24,072 nt of DNA from a virus. The notes beneath the pieces were generated by a model. The model made no database searches, had not been told where the DNA came from, and worked only from the letters and a program-made list of their open reading frames with translations. This document shows, one piece after another, positions 5,853 to 14,590 of the stretch; position 1 is the first letter of the stretch, and every line of letters begins with the position of its first letter. The position numbers and the translations under genes are program-made. The stretch covers positions 1-24,072 of the IMG/VR virus record IMGVR_UViG_3300046009_001267; one strand, written 5' to 3'.

Positions 5853-7988
5853 GTGCCATTACAGAAACTGCAACTGAGGCCGGGCGTCAACAGAGAAGGA
5901 ACATCTCTGGCCAACGAGGGCGGCTGGTTTGAGTGCGACAAGATTAGGTTTCGCTCCGGTTATCCACAGAAGTTAGGCGGCTGGCAGCCAATCTCCGGTA
6001 ACACGTATCAGGGTGTGGCTCGTTCCTTGTGGAACTGGGTGACGCTGCGCGGCTATAACTTGTTGGGCGTTGGCACGAACCTGAAGTACTACGTAGAAAG
6101 CGGCGGCACTTACAACAACATTACGCCCATCAGGTCTACGGCAACGCTTACAAATCCGTTTACCACCACTTCTGGTTCTCGTACTGTCACCGTGACAGAC
6201 ATGGACCATGGCGCTATTGCAGGGGACTTTGTCACGTTCTCTGGTGCGTCTGCTGTAGGCGGCCTGACCATTAACGGCGAGTACCAGATTGCATCTGCCA
6301 CAACAAACGATTACACGATTATTTCTTCTGTTGCTGCGTCCTCGTCGGCTACCGGCGGCGGCACTGTCACAGCGGTTTATCAGATCAACGTTGGTGTAGC
6401 TACATACGGCTTCCAAACTGGCTGGGGCGCTGGTCTATGGGGTGGATTTGTTTCCGGCACAACGCAGACCACGCTGTCGTTGGCACTTGATTCGTCCAAC
6501 ACAACGATAGCGGTTGGGTCTACTACTGGATTCTCAAACGCTACCGGCACGATCTTGATGGATCAGGAGCTGGCAACATACACAGGGAATACTTCTGTTA
6601 CTTTTACCGGTGCAACGCGAGGAGCGAACGGCACTGTAGCTACAAGCCATACACTAGGCACCACGGTTTACAACGCAAACACCTTTACTGGTTGGGGGCA
6701 GTCAGCAGCGTTTGGTATCCCACAGCAGTTGCGTTTGTGGTCTGAGGCTAACTTTGGTGAGTATCTGATTATTAACCCACGTAATGGTGCTTTGTACATG
6801 TGGGTTCCTCAGTACTCTGGAGCTGGAAACCTGTTGTTTAACACGCCTGCTACTTTGTTATCCAGCACCAGTTCTGGCGTTTATCAAACAGATACTAGCT
6901 GCCCAAGCATTGCTAGTTTGGTGATGGTGTCTGACTCTAGCCGGTTTGTGATTGCTTTCGGGTGCAACGACTACGGAGAGACATCGCAGGATCCTTTGCT
7001 AATTCGTTGGTCAGATCAGGAAAACTACCAAGTCTGGGCACCTGCAATTACCAACCAAGCGGGCAGCTTCCGCCTGTCATCAGGCTCTACGATTATTGCC
7101 ACCCAGCAGACTCGTCAAGAGATACTGGTATTCACAGATGCTGCGGTGTTCTCGATGCAGTACTTGGGGCCGCCATTTGTCTGGGGCTTCAACATCCTGT
7201 CGGACAACATCTCGATAGCCGGCCCGAACGCAGTGGCAACGGCCAACAACATCACGTACTGGATGGGCACGGACAAGTTCTACGCCTACACCGGTCGTGT
7301 GGAAACGTTGCCATGTAGCCTGCGCCAGTTTGTCTATGAAGACATCAATCTAGACCAGGCATACCAGTTCTTTGCTGGGACGAACGAAGGCTACAGTGAA
7401 ATCTGGTGGTTCTACTGCTCGGCCAACTCGACCGTGATTGACCGGTACGTTGTGTACAACTATCTAGATCAGGTTTGGTACTACGGCACGCTAGGACGCA
7501 CGGCATGGCTGGACAGCCCGCTGCGCTCATATCCCATGGGCGCAACGTATAACCAGACAATTGTGTTCCACGAAAATGGAAACGATGATGTTGAGGTTAG
7601 CGGTCAGGTTAATCCCATCAGTGCATACATCCAATCGTCTGACTTCGACATAGGTGATGGCCACAACTTTGGGTTTGTCTGGCGGATGATCCCTGATATT
7701 ACTTTTGACGGGTCAGACACTGCCGCTCCCAACAAGCCAGAGGTAACGTTTACTGTCAGGCCGCGTCAGAACCCTGGTGCCCCTTACGGCACAGCAGATA
7801 CGCCGACGGTGGCATCTACTCAGTCGTATAACGGAACCAAGTACTACACGGTTCAGCAGTTCACTCAGATTGTGTATACGAGGCTGCGTGGCCGCCAGAT
7901 GGCATTCAAGGTCAGCTCAGACCAGATTGGCTGTGCATGGCAGTTGGGCGCTCCGAGGATTGATGTACGTGCTGACGGACGCAGATGA
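5853..7988 (+). CDS. Tail protein, P22 gp10-like (tail hub/nozzle or stabilisation protein), with inserted beta modules
   Basis: 711 residues from GTG 5853 (MPLQKLQLRPGVN), preceded by GGGTGAG (5841-5847). The N terminus and the C-terminal half (ITYWMGTDKFYAYTGRVE, RYVVYNYLDQVWYYG and a terminal RLRGRQMAFKVSSDQ) have the repeated-strand character of P22 gp10, the packaged-DNA stabilisation/tail hub protein. This is a fold-level recollection rather than an alignment. Two segments look inserted: about residues 97-178 (SGSRTVTVTDMDHG, AGDFVTFSGA, NGEYQI) and 206-275 (ALDSSNTTIAVGSTTGF, GATRGANGT). Both resemble small beta modules found scattered in phage proteins. Expected location is the neck or tail below the portal. 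ATGA overlap with the next gene suggests co-production of two tail parts. Confidence 0.7.
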   Translation: MPLQKLQLRPGVNREGTSLANEGGWFECDKIRFRSGYPQKLGGWQPISGNTYQGVARSLWNWVTLRGYNLLGVGTNLKYYVESGGTYNNITPIRSTATLTNPFTTTSGSRTVTVTDMDHGAIAGDFVTFSGASAVGGLTINGEYQIASATTNDYTIISSVAASSSATGGGTVTAVYQINVGVATYGFQTGWGAGLWGGFVSGTTQTTLSLALDSSNTTIAVGSTTGFSNATGTILMDQELATYTGNTSVTFTGATRGANGTVATSHTLGTTVYNANTFTGWGQSAAFGIPQQLRLWSEANFGEYLIINPRNGALYMWVPQYSGAGNLLFNTPATLLSSTSSGVYQTDTSCPSIASLVMVSDSSRFVIAFGCNDYGETSQDPLLIRWSDQENYQVWAPAITNQAGSFRLSSGSTIIATQQTRQEILVFTDAAVFSMQYLGPPFVWGFNILSDNISIAGPNAVATANNITYWMGTDKFYAYTGRVETLPCSLRQFVYEDINLDQAYQFFAGTNEGYSEIWWFYCSANSTVIDRYVVYNYLDQVWYYGTLGRTAWLDSPLRSYPMGATYNQTIVFHENGNDDVEVSGQVNPISAYIQSSDFDIGDGHNFGFVWRMIPDITFDGSDTAAPNKPEVTFTVRPRQNPGAPYGTADTPTVASTQSYNGTKYYTVQQFTQIVYTRLRGRQMAFKVSSDQIGCAWQLGAPRIDVRADGRR

Positions 7989-9373
7989 CCACACAGATTG
8001 TCACTACTGAGGTTACTACTCTATCGAGGACGAAGGCTCCAGCCCTTCCTGTTGCCCCGACAGATTACAACCGTCAGTATCAGGATCAACTCAACAACGT
8101 GCTGCGCCTGTACTTTTCGCAGATTGATAACTTCATAGCACAGCTTATGGCCAACTCATCTACGCTACCCATATCGATAGGCGGCACCAATGTGGATGCT
8201 TTTGGTCGCCTGCGCGTAAGCCAACCGTACACACTGTTTGATAGTCAGAACAGATACGCGGCAGACAATCAGTTTGATGTAGCGACAACCGGCACAGGCA
8301 CCACCACGTTTTTGCCTAACGAGGCTGCGGTCAAGATGGAGGTAACGGCTGGTGGCGTTGGTTCTGTCGTCCGTCAGTCCTATCGCTCGATGCCGTACCA
8401 GCCAGGAAAAGGTTTGCTTGTGCTGGCAACGTTTGTGATGGACAGCAGCCAGAACGTAGACCTGACACAGCGGGTGGGCTACTTCAATACCCAGAACGGT
8501 CTGTTCTTCCAGCGTGTGGACGGCGTGTATTCATTTGTCCTGCGCTCAAGCTCTACCCCGACGCCAGGAACACCAAGCGATATACGCACGGTCAACCAAG
8601 ACGATTGGAACGGTGACAAGCTGGACGGCACGGGCGCAAGTGGTTACACGTTAGATCCATCCAAGGCGCAGATTCTATGGATGGATTTTGAGTGGCTAGG
8701 CGTGGGGTCGGTGCGCTGCGGGTTCATCATCAACGGTGAGTACATCGTCTGCCATACATTCAACAATGCTAACGACATCACCTCTGTATACATGACCACG
8801 GCGATCCTGCCTGTAAGGTATGAGATTACATCTACCTCGGCTATTGCGGCGTCGATGAAAGCTATTTGCTGCTCGGTGGTATCAGAGGGCGGATTTGAAC
8901 AAACATCGATAGATCATGTAGCGCGACGCACCTCAGTGCTTGGAACGATTGGCAGCACATTCTTGCCGTTGGTATCTATCCGCCTTGGAAATACGACTCT
9001 TGGGTCTGTGGTGTTACCGAACCGTTTACAAGTCTTGCCTACGACAAACCAGAACTACGAAGTTGCCCTTGTCAAAAATGCAGAGTTAACGGGTGCATCG
9101 TGGTCAAACGTAGCCACTGACTTGAATGTGCAGTTTGATGTATCTGCGAGCGCGATGGCGAATGGGTCTATCGTGCAAACCGACTATGTAACTACAAGCG
9201 GATCTGGCGGTACTGGCAATCTTTCCGCCCCTACCGGTTATAACTGGGATCTGCAACTTGGCGTGTCTCTGGGTAACGTCAGCGACACCATGACTGTTGC
9301 CATTAGAACAGTATCAGGAGCGACGACAGGAGACGCTGTAGGGTCCCTGTCTTTCTATGATCTGACGCAATAG
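7985..9373 (+). CDS. Virion/tail structural protein, possibly receptor-binding
   Basis: 462 residues, starting within an ATGA overlap (7985-7988). An N-terminal helical stretch contains QLNNVLRLYFSQIDNFIAQL (residues 34-53), a motif I associate with phage tail proteins of aquatic phages. Then comes ISIGGTNVDAFGRLRVSQPY (about 63-82), a beta-rich central domain (RQSYRSMPYQPGKGLL, QRVGYFNTQNG, FVLRSS) and a Ser/Thr/Gly-rich C-terminal beta region. The DAFGRLRVS...PYTLFDS signature recurs in uncharacterised structural proteins of marine phages. Position after a gp10-like tail protein supports a tail or fibre role. No enzymatic motif is seen, and whether it binds a receptor is an open inference. 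Confidence 0.7.
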   Translation: MTTQIVTTEVTTLSRTKAPALPVAPTDYNRQYQDQLNNVLRLYFSQIDNFIAQLMANSSTLPISIGGTNVDAFGRLRVSQPYTLFDSQNRYAADNQFDVATTGTGTTTFLPNEAAVKMEVTAGGVGSVVRQSYRSMPYQPGKGLLVLATFVMDSSQNVDLTQRVGYFNTQNGLFFQRVDGVYSFVLRSSSTPTPGTPSDIRTVNQDDWNGDKLDGTGASGYTLDPSKAQILWMDFEWLGVGSVRCGFIINGEYIVCHTFNNANDITSVYMTTAILPVRYEITSTSAIAASMKAICCSVVSEGGFEQTSIDHVARRTSVLGTIGSTFLPLVSIRLGNTTLGSVVLPNRLQVLPTTNQNYEVALVKNAELTGASWSNVATDLNVQFDVSASAMANGSIVQTDYVTTSGSGGTGNLSAPTGYNWDLQLGVSLGNVSDTMTVAIRTVSGATTGDAVGSLSFYDLTQ

Positions 9374-9409
9374 AGTGCTAAACTTGACAAAATTTCTCAA
9401 AGGTGCGTT

Positions 9410-12400
9410 ATGAGTCTGCACACCCTAGCCCAACATCTTCAGAGCGCCGGCAGAGGCGAGGACAAGGTCCTTGTTCACATGACCCCTAACGAGGTCAGCG
9501 GCTTACAGTCCTTGGCCATGGCGCACGGTGGAAGTCTTACCGTTAACCCTGAAACTGGTCTGCCGGAAGCAGGCTTTCTGTCGTCCATTTTGCCGGTGGT
9601 AGCTGGTGCTGCCCTGACGATAGGTAGTGGTGGAGCAATCAACCCTCTGACTGCCAGCATGATTGTTGGCGGCGCTGGAGCTGTTGCCACTGGCAGTCTC
9701 AGCAAGGGACTAATGATGGGTCTAGGCGCGTACGGTGGTGCTGGGCTTGGCGCGGGTTTGGCTGGTGCTGGGGCGGCAGGTGCTGCTGGAGCTTCAGCAG
9801 AGGCAATTGCCGCACAAAGTGCTGCTCGCACAGCCGCCGCTGGAGCCGGCGGTATTGGCCAGTCATTTACAAATATGGCTGTTGCGCCATCTGCGGCGAC
9901 AGGAACAGTTGGCGGTATGCCGGCAGGATTAAATGCCGCAGTTTCAGGTACCGGTCAGGCCGCTGTTCCTACGACGGCTGCGCCAATCCAAGCATACGGA
10001 ACCATGGGCGGCACATCCACATCTCCTATTGTTCAAACTGGTATTGACGCAACAACGGGATTGCCGGCGGGTGCGAAGTCTGTTGAAGCTGCAACCTCCG
10101 CGTTTGATAGATTCAAGAGTATCCCTGGCAGAGCTTATGACTTGATCACCAAGTCCGGCCCCGAGGGAGAAAAAGCACGCGAAGACTTTCTAAAAGCAAA
10201 CAAACCATATTTGATTGCTGGAGGTATAGGCGCGCTTGCCATGTCTCGCGATGAGCAGAAGCCGAGACAAGAAGCCAGCAATTACACCACGTTCAATCCT
10301 ACTTACAACCGAATTGCTCAGTCCGGCGGTCAATATCAGGCAGGCGCATATCCAAGCGCTACAGGTGAGCGTACATACAGGTTTGCTGCTGCGGGCGGCC
10401 TCATGGATCTTCCGGTCGAGAAGATGTCCCAGCAGGCATCGACCGGCCAGAACACCAACTACCCAATGGCCAACATTCGTCCGTACGGCTATGCGGTTCC
10501 ACGCAACAATCCGATCTCAGAAAACGTGTTCAAGCCTATGGACTACCAGAACGTAGATCCGTACACGGGCGAGCAGAAGCTTGCTGGCGGTGGGATTGCG
10601 TCTTTGGTCAGCATGGCTACAGGTGGATTTGTTTCCAAGCTCAAAGCTGTGCAAAAACCAAAACCAGCAGATCTCAAGCAGTTCGATACAAAGATCAAGA
10701 GCCTTGAGAAGTATGCTGATCTAGGTGCTTTGCAAGGAAGGTATTCTGACTTGAGGTCGAAAGTTTCAGATATCAACAGAGAGCGTGCGGCTAGGGCTAA
10801 GGAGCTGTCAGATCGCACGAAGGCAAGCCGAGTTGAGATAGCAGCCATCAACAAAGAAAAAGCTGCACGCCTTGCTGAACTGAACAAGGAGTATTCGCAG
10901 CGCATCAGCCAGTTTGACAGGGAGTCAAAGGCAAACGTTGCTAACCGCACTAAAGAACTAAACAGCGAGTACGGTCAGCGCATCAAAGATTTTGGCAGAG
11001 AGACCAGCAACGAAATCAAGAATCGTCAGGCTGACATTGCACGGGAAAAGGATGTTGCGTCCAGAAGGCGTATGCAGCAAGAGCTTGCCGAGTACCAAAA
11101 GAATCGCAACTCAGAGTTGTCAGGAATTCGTAATGAGTTGAAATCTGCTCTTGGAGAAGTAAACAAAGAGCGTGCGAACGGTCTTTCGTCTCTACGCGCA
11201 GAACAGAACAACTCTATTAAAGAGGCCAACACATCGTATGCAGATCGCGTAAAACAGGCGACTAACGACTTGAATTCGTTCAAGGCAGAGGTTGCAAAGT
11301 TCAACACAGATGCTGCCAAGCAGTTGACTGATTACAACAAAGAGCTAGCTACGGAAAGAAATGCTGCTGGTTTGAACAAACAGTATCAGCAAGCCATCCA
11401 AGCAAAAGAAAAAGCGCAGGCAGCAAATGATGCTGCGATGGAGAAGTACAACAAGTATCAAGAAGATTTAGCGGCAGAGAAGCAGACGTGGCAGGAAGAG
11501 ACTGGTCGCAAGGCTACCGGCATTCAAGCTATTCGCCCGCAGACTGTTACTAGAGGTCTTGGCGGTTCTAATGCAGCCAAGATTGCGGAGCTTGAAAAAC
11601 AATTGAGCAATGTTAGCCCGTTCAATACTGCTGGAATAGGTGAGATTAGCAGACAAATTGAGGAACTTAAGTCTGGTTCTGCTGGCTACACCCCCGCGTA
11701 CATCAAGGATCCGAAGACCGGCAAGCTAATCCCATCTTCAGAAGCCGAACCTATTACCGAGTTCAAACCGTTCACGAAGGTGCCTGGCTACGATACGACT
11801 CGCCGCCTGATGGAAGAGAAAGACATCACGGCTGTGTTTGAGGATGTGGCTGGCCGTCGCCCGACAGCGGCAGAGATGGACAGGTTCCTTGGCACCATGA
11901 CCACGGATGCTGCTATTGCTCAGTTTGCTATGAATGCGCCTGATGTTAAGGCGGCTATGAAGTACACGGACGATGACTTCAAGGAAAACTTCCAGTACTA
12001 CATAGGCCGTCAGCCGACTACCGGCGAGCTTGCTGCGATGAAGAAGGCAAACATCACCAACTTCAACCAGATGAGGAACTTCCTCCAGCAGCAGCCGGCG
12101 TATTTGAAAAACCTGAACACTGTGGCCCAGCAGGCATTCCAAGCGCAGCAGAAGTCAGCAGAAGAGGCGCTGGCAGAACAGGCTCGTCTAGCTGCATCGC
12201 TGACGCCAGAACAGGTATCCACGGCTTACCGCGATGTCCTTGGCCGTACGCCTACCATGCAAGAACTCAACCAGTACATGGGTGCGCAGCAGACTCCTCA
12301 AGGGCTGGAAGGTATCCTGAAAGGATCGCAGGAATATCTTGGCAAGCTAACGCAGCCGCTGGTTCCGCTGCCTACGCCCAAGTACGCTCCGGGCACTGTG

Positions 12401-13048
12401 TTGGAGTACACGCCACAGCAGCAGGCGGCTACAGGCTTGGGCGCTATTACCGGTGGTGCTGCTCCTACGCCGTCAGGCTTGCAGGCTCCTCTGACTCGTG
12501 GAGCTGTCACGCTGGAAGGTGCGATGCCTCTGAACCCGACGTTCCAAGAGCAGATGGGATTGCAGACACTGGCCACACAAGCGGCGGAGAAAGCTCCCGC
12601 GCTACAGACTGGATTGCAGTTTGCAGCACCGCAGCCAAAAGATGTGTTTGGATTTGATCCGTACGGAGGTCAAAGCATAGAGCAGCGTCTGGCAGCTCTC
12701 CGTGCACAGCAGGCGCAAGGTGTAACACAAATGGCAGCCGGTGGTTATGCAAGCGGCGGCTACCACCTAGGAGACTATTCTGACGGTGGTCGTTTATTGA
12801 AAGGACCTGGCGATGGAGTATCTGATTCAATCCCTGCTTCTATTGGGGGCAGGCAGCCTGCTCGTCTTGCTGATGGTGAATTTGTAGTCCCGGCTCGTAT
12901 CGTGTCAGAGCTTGGCAACGGCTCCACAGATGCTGGTGCCCGCAAGTTGTACGCGATGATGGACAGAATTCAGCGTGCTCGTCGCAAGTCCGTGGGCAAA
13001 GACAGGGTTGCGGTAGACAGTAAGGCAGAGAAGCTTCTGCCTGCATGA
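9410..13048 (+). CDS. Large internal/ejected virion protein with coiled coil and DUF4214-like repeats
   Basis: 1212 residues. ATG 9410 follows AAAGGTG (9399-9405) after a 36-base gap, the longest in the plus-strand operon. N-terminal MSLHTLAQHLQ and MTPNEVSGLQSLAMAHGGSL are typical of a family of large podovirus virion proteins. Residues about 55-135 are Gly/Ala-rich and hydrophobic, able to interact with membrane. Residues about 410-700 are a long charged coiled coil with repeated ReraK/eLnxeyxqRi units. About 804-960 hold three copies of a [VY]xDVxGRxPTxxEL-like unit resembling DUF4214 repeats. The C terminus (about 1113-1212) has GGRLLKGPGDGVSDSIPA and ARLADGEFVVPARIV, a motif shared by many phage tape-measure and internal proteins. 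A DNA-ejection role is inferred. It ends in an ATGA overlap with the GNAT-like gene. Confidence 0.75.
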   Translation: MSLHTLAQHLQSAGRGEDKVLVHMTPNEVSGLQSLAMAHGGSLTVNPETGLPEAGFLSSILPVVAGAALTIGSGGAINPLTASMIVGGAGAVATGSLSKGLMMGLGAYGGAGLGAGLAGAGAAGAAGASAEAIAAQSAARTAAAGAGGIGQSFTNMAVAPSAATGTVGGMPAGLNAAVSGTGQAAVPTTAAPIQAYGTMGGTSTSPIVQTGIDATTGLPAGAKSVEAATSAFDRFKSIPGRAYDLITKSGPEGEKAREDFLKANKPYLIAGGIGALAMSRDEQKPRQEASNYTTFNPTYNRIAQSGGQYQAGAYPSATGERTYRFAAAGGLMDLPVEKMSQQASTGQNTNYPMANIRPYGYAVPRNNPISENVFKPMDYQNVDPYTGEQKLAGGGIASLVSMATGGFVSKLKAVQKPKPADLKQFDTKIKSLEKYADLGALQGRYSDLRSKVSDINRERAARAKELSDRTKASRVEIAAINKEKAARLAELNKEYSQRISQFDRESKANVANRTKELNSEYGQRIKDFGRETSNEIKNRQADIAREKDVASRRRMQQELAEYQKNRNSELSGIRNELKSALGEVNKERANGLSSLRAEQNNSIKEANTSYADRVKQATNDLNSFKAEVAKFNTDAAKQLTDYNKELATERNAAGLNKQYQQAIQAKEKAQAANDAAMEKYNKYQEDLAAEKQTWQEETGRKATGIQAIRPQTVTRGLGGSNAAKIAELEKQLSNVSPFNTAGIGEISRQIEELKSGSAGYTPAYIKDPKTGKLIPSSEAEPITEFKPFTKVPGYDTTRRLMEEKDITAVFEDVAGRRPTAAEMDRFLGTMTTDAAIAQFAMNAPDVKAAMKYTDDDFKENFQYYIGRQPTTGELAAMKKANITNFNQMRNFLQQQPAYLKNLNTVAQQAFQAQQKSAEEALAEQARLAASLTPEQVSTAYRDVLGRTPTMQELNQYMGAQQTPQGLEGILKGSQEYLGKLTQPLVPLPTPKYAPGTVLEYTPQQQAATGLGAITGGAAPTPSGLQAPLTRGAVTLEGAMPLNPTFQEQMGLQTLATQAAEKAPALQTGLQFAAPQPKDVFGFDPYGGQSIEQRLAALRAQQAQGVTQMAAGGYASGGYHLGDYSDGGRLLKGPGDGVSDSIPASIGGRQPARLADGEFVVPARIVSELGNGSTDAGARKLYAMMDRIQRARRKSVGKDRVAVDSKAEKLLPA

Positions 13049-13476
13049 AGCTCGATATTGCGCTGATACCGTACGGTAGGATTGCTGGAACTATCCCGGC
13101 AATCTTGCCATACCTGATGGAGTCGGCAGAGCGCAGTCGTGGCAGGGCAACCGTGGACGATATCCTGCGGTTCTTGTTTAGCGGCGAGATGGCTTTATGG
13201 GTTGTGTTTGATGCAGAGACCAATGAGGCGCACGGTCACTTCATCACAGAGGTCAAGCAGTACCCGCAGTGCAAGATGCTGGTGATCCAGTATGCGGCCA
13301 TGACACCGAACTACATGGTCGAGATTGAGGATCTGATGCAGAGGTATGCGGAGGAGTATGCGAAGCAAGCAGGCTGCCGTGGGATAGAGTTCATCGGCAG
13401 GCCGGGGTGGAAGAAGCACGCAGAACATTATGGGTACAAGGCGCAGAGCGTGATGTACCAGAGATTTTTTGAGTAG
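13045..13476 (+). CDS. GNAT-like protein within the virion gene block
   Basis: 143 residues, with an ATGA overlap with the 1212-residue gene. The fold pattern is that of GCN5-related N-acetyltransferases: an N-terminal helix pair, strands ALWVVFDAET, AHGHFITEVKQYP and KMLVIQYAA, a long helix (about 93-110), GCRGIEFIGRPGW, then YGYKAQSVMYQRFF as the last strands. The usual R/QxxGxG/A loop that holds the acetyl-CoA pyrophosphate is not seen after the QYAAM strand, where MTPNYMVEIEDLM lies instead. It may therefore be catalytically impaired or use a variant loop. Similar proteins occur beside internal virion genes in podoviruses, so a structural or virion-associated role is as likely as enzymatic acetylation. 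The substrate is unknown. Confidence 0.7.
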   Translation: MKLDIALIPYGRIAGTIPAILPYLMESAERSRGRATVDDILRFLFSGEMALWVVFDAETNEAHGHFITEVKQYPQCKMLVIQYAAMTPNYMVEIEDLMQRYAEEYAKQAGCRGIEFIGRPGWKKHAEHYGYKAQSVMYQRFFE

Positions 13477-13484
13477 GGGCTACC

Positions 13485-14588
13485 ATGAGCCGTATATCTT
13501 TTGGAATGATGGAAGCTGGGTTTATCCCCGGTGACTTGGGCGCGTTCAAGGCTGAAGGCGGAAAGATTCGTCTGTATGACAGTGGCGGTGGCGCAAGTCA
13601 GCCTAGCGCACAAACTGTCACGCAACTTTCCTACCCCAAAGAGTTTCAGCCGATGGTCTACGAGACCGCGCAGCGTGCGATGGCTGAAGCTTCTACTCCG
13701 TACACGGCGTACAAGGGTGAGCGCATAGCGGGCTTCGACCCCTTCCAGCTTACCGCCCAGCAGGCTGTGGCTAACCTTGGTCCGTCGCAGCAACTTGGTA
13801 CTGCATCGCAGTTTGCGACTTCAGCAGGCTTAAAGGCTGGTGATGTGCAGTACGCGCCCCAGCAGTTCGGCACGGCAAGCTTTACCACTCCAGGCTTGGC
13901 TGGTCTGTACATGTCGCCCTACGCCCAGAACGTGATCGACATCCAGCAGCGTGAAGCCCAGCGTCAGGCAGATATCGCAGGACAGGGATTGAAGGCGCAG
14001 GCTGTTAGCCGTGGTGCGTACGGTGGTTCACGTCAAGCAATCATGGAAGCAGAGGCAGCCAGGAATCTGGCACAGCAGAAAGGCGACATCCAGAAGGCTG
14101 GTTTGCAGGCCGCATACGAGCAGGCTCAGAACCTGTATGGCACGGAGGCACAGCGTGCTCTGGCTGCCCAGCAAGCGATGGAGCAGTCCCGTCAGTACGG
14201 CGCAGGTCTCAGTATGCAAGGCTTGCAGGCACAGCTACAGGCAGCGCAAGGGCTTGGCCAGCTTGGGCAGGAACAGATGCAGCAGCAGCAGGCGATTATC
14301 AACGCCCTGCAAGCAGCCGGCCAGCAGCGTCAGGCGCTCCAGCAAGCACAGCTCACCCGTCAGTACGAAGACTTTCTCCAGCAGAAACAGTATCCGTACC
14401 AGCAACTTGCGTTCATGCAAGAAATGCTCAAGGGTGTGCCGACGCAGACCACGCAATCTATCTATCAAGCACCTCCGTCCACGGCGGCACAGTTGGCTGG
14501 TATGGGCACGGCTCTGTACGGGGCGAGCAAGCTTTTTGCTGGCGGCGGTCTAGCTGATCTGGCAGTTGAACATCTCTCGAAAGGTTGA
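13485..14588 (+). CDS. Internal virion protein, Gln/Ala-rich helical
   Basis: 367 residues. ATG 13485 has AGGGG (13475-13479) five bases upstream. Early segments TQLSYPKEFQPMV and STPYTAYKGERIAGFDPFQ are followed by AGLYMSPYAQNVIDIQQREA and AVSRGAYGGSRQAIMEAEAAR. A MxPYxQNVIDIQxREAxRQ...GAxGGSRQAI signature recurs in virion proteins of aquatic podoviruses. Residues about 195-320 are extremely Gln/Ala-rich and helical. The C terminus (350-367) is FAGGGLADLAVEHLSKG, which resembles a segment in the 1212-residue protein. The role in genome ejection or the internal core is inferred from location among other putative internal proteins. No enzyme motif is seen. Confidence 0.72.
   Translation: MSRISFGMMEAGFIPGDLGAFKAEGGKIRLYDSGGGASQPSAQTVTQLSYPKEFQPMVYETAQRAMAEASTPYTAYKGERIAGFDPFQLTAQQAVANLGPSQQLGTASQFATSAGLKAGDVQYAPQQFGTASFTTPGLAGLYMSPYAQNVIDIQQREAQRQADIAGQGLKAQAVSRGAYGGSRQAIMEAEAARNLAQQKGDIQKAGLQAAYEQAQNLYGTEAQRALAAQQAMEQSRQYGAGLSMQGLQAQLQAAQGLGQLGQEQMQQQQAIINALQAAGQQRQALQQAQLTRQYEDFLQQKQYPYQQLAFMQEMLKGVPTQTTQSIYQAPPSTAAQLAGMGTALYGASKLFAGGGLADLAVEHLSKG
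14580..14584 (+). promoter_or_regulatory. Ribosome binding site supporting the start at 14591
   Basis: AAAGG precedes ATG 14591 by six bases and directly abuts the alternative TTG at 14585. It favours the ATG. Confidence 0.5.
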
Positions 14589-14590
14589 TC

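Noticed and set aside
9384-9413. TTGACA at 9384-9389 as a possible -35 promoter element before the 1212-residue gene
   Set aside because: The only -10-like sequence at 17-18 bases falls on the start codon itself (GTTATG/TTATGA), so no usable transcript start is apparent. It is probably chance.
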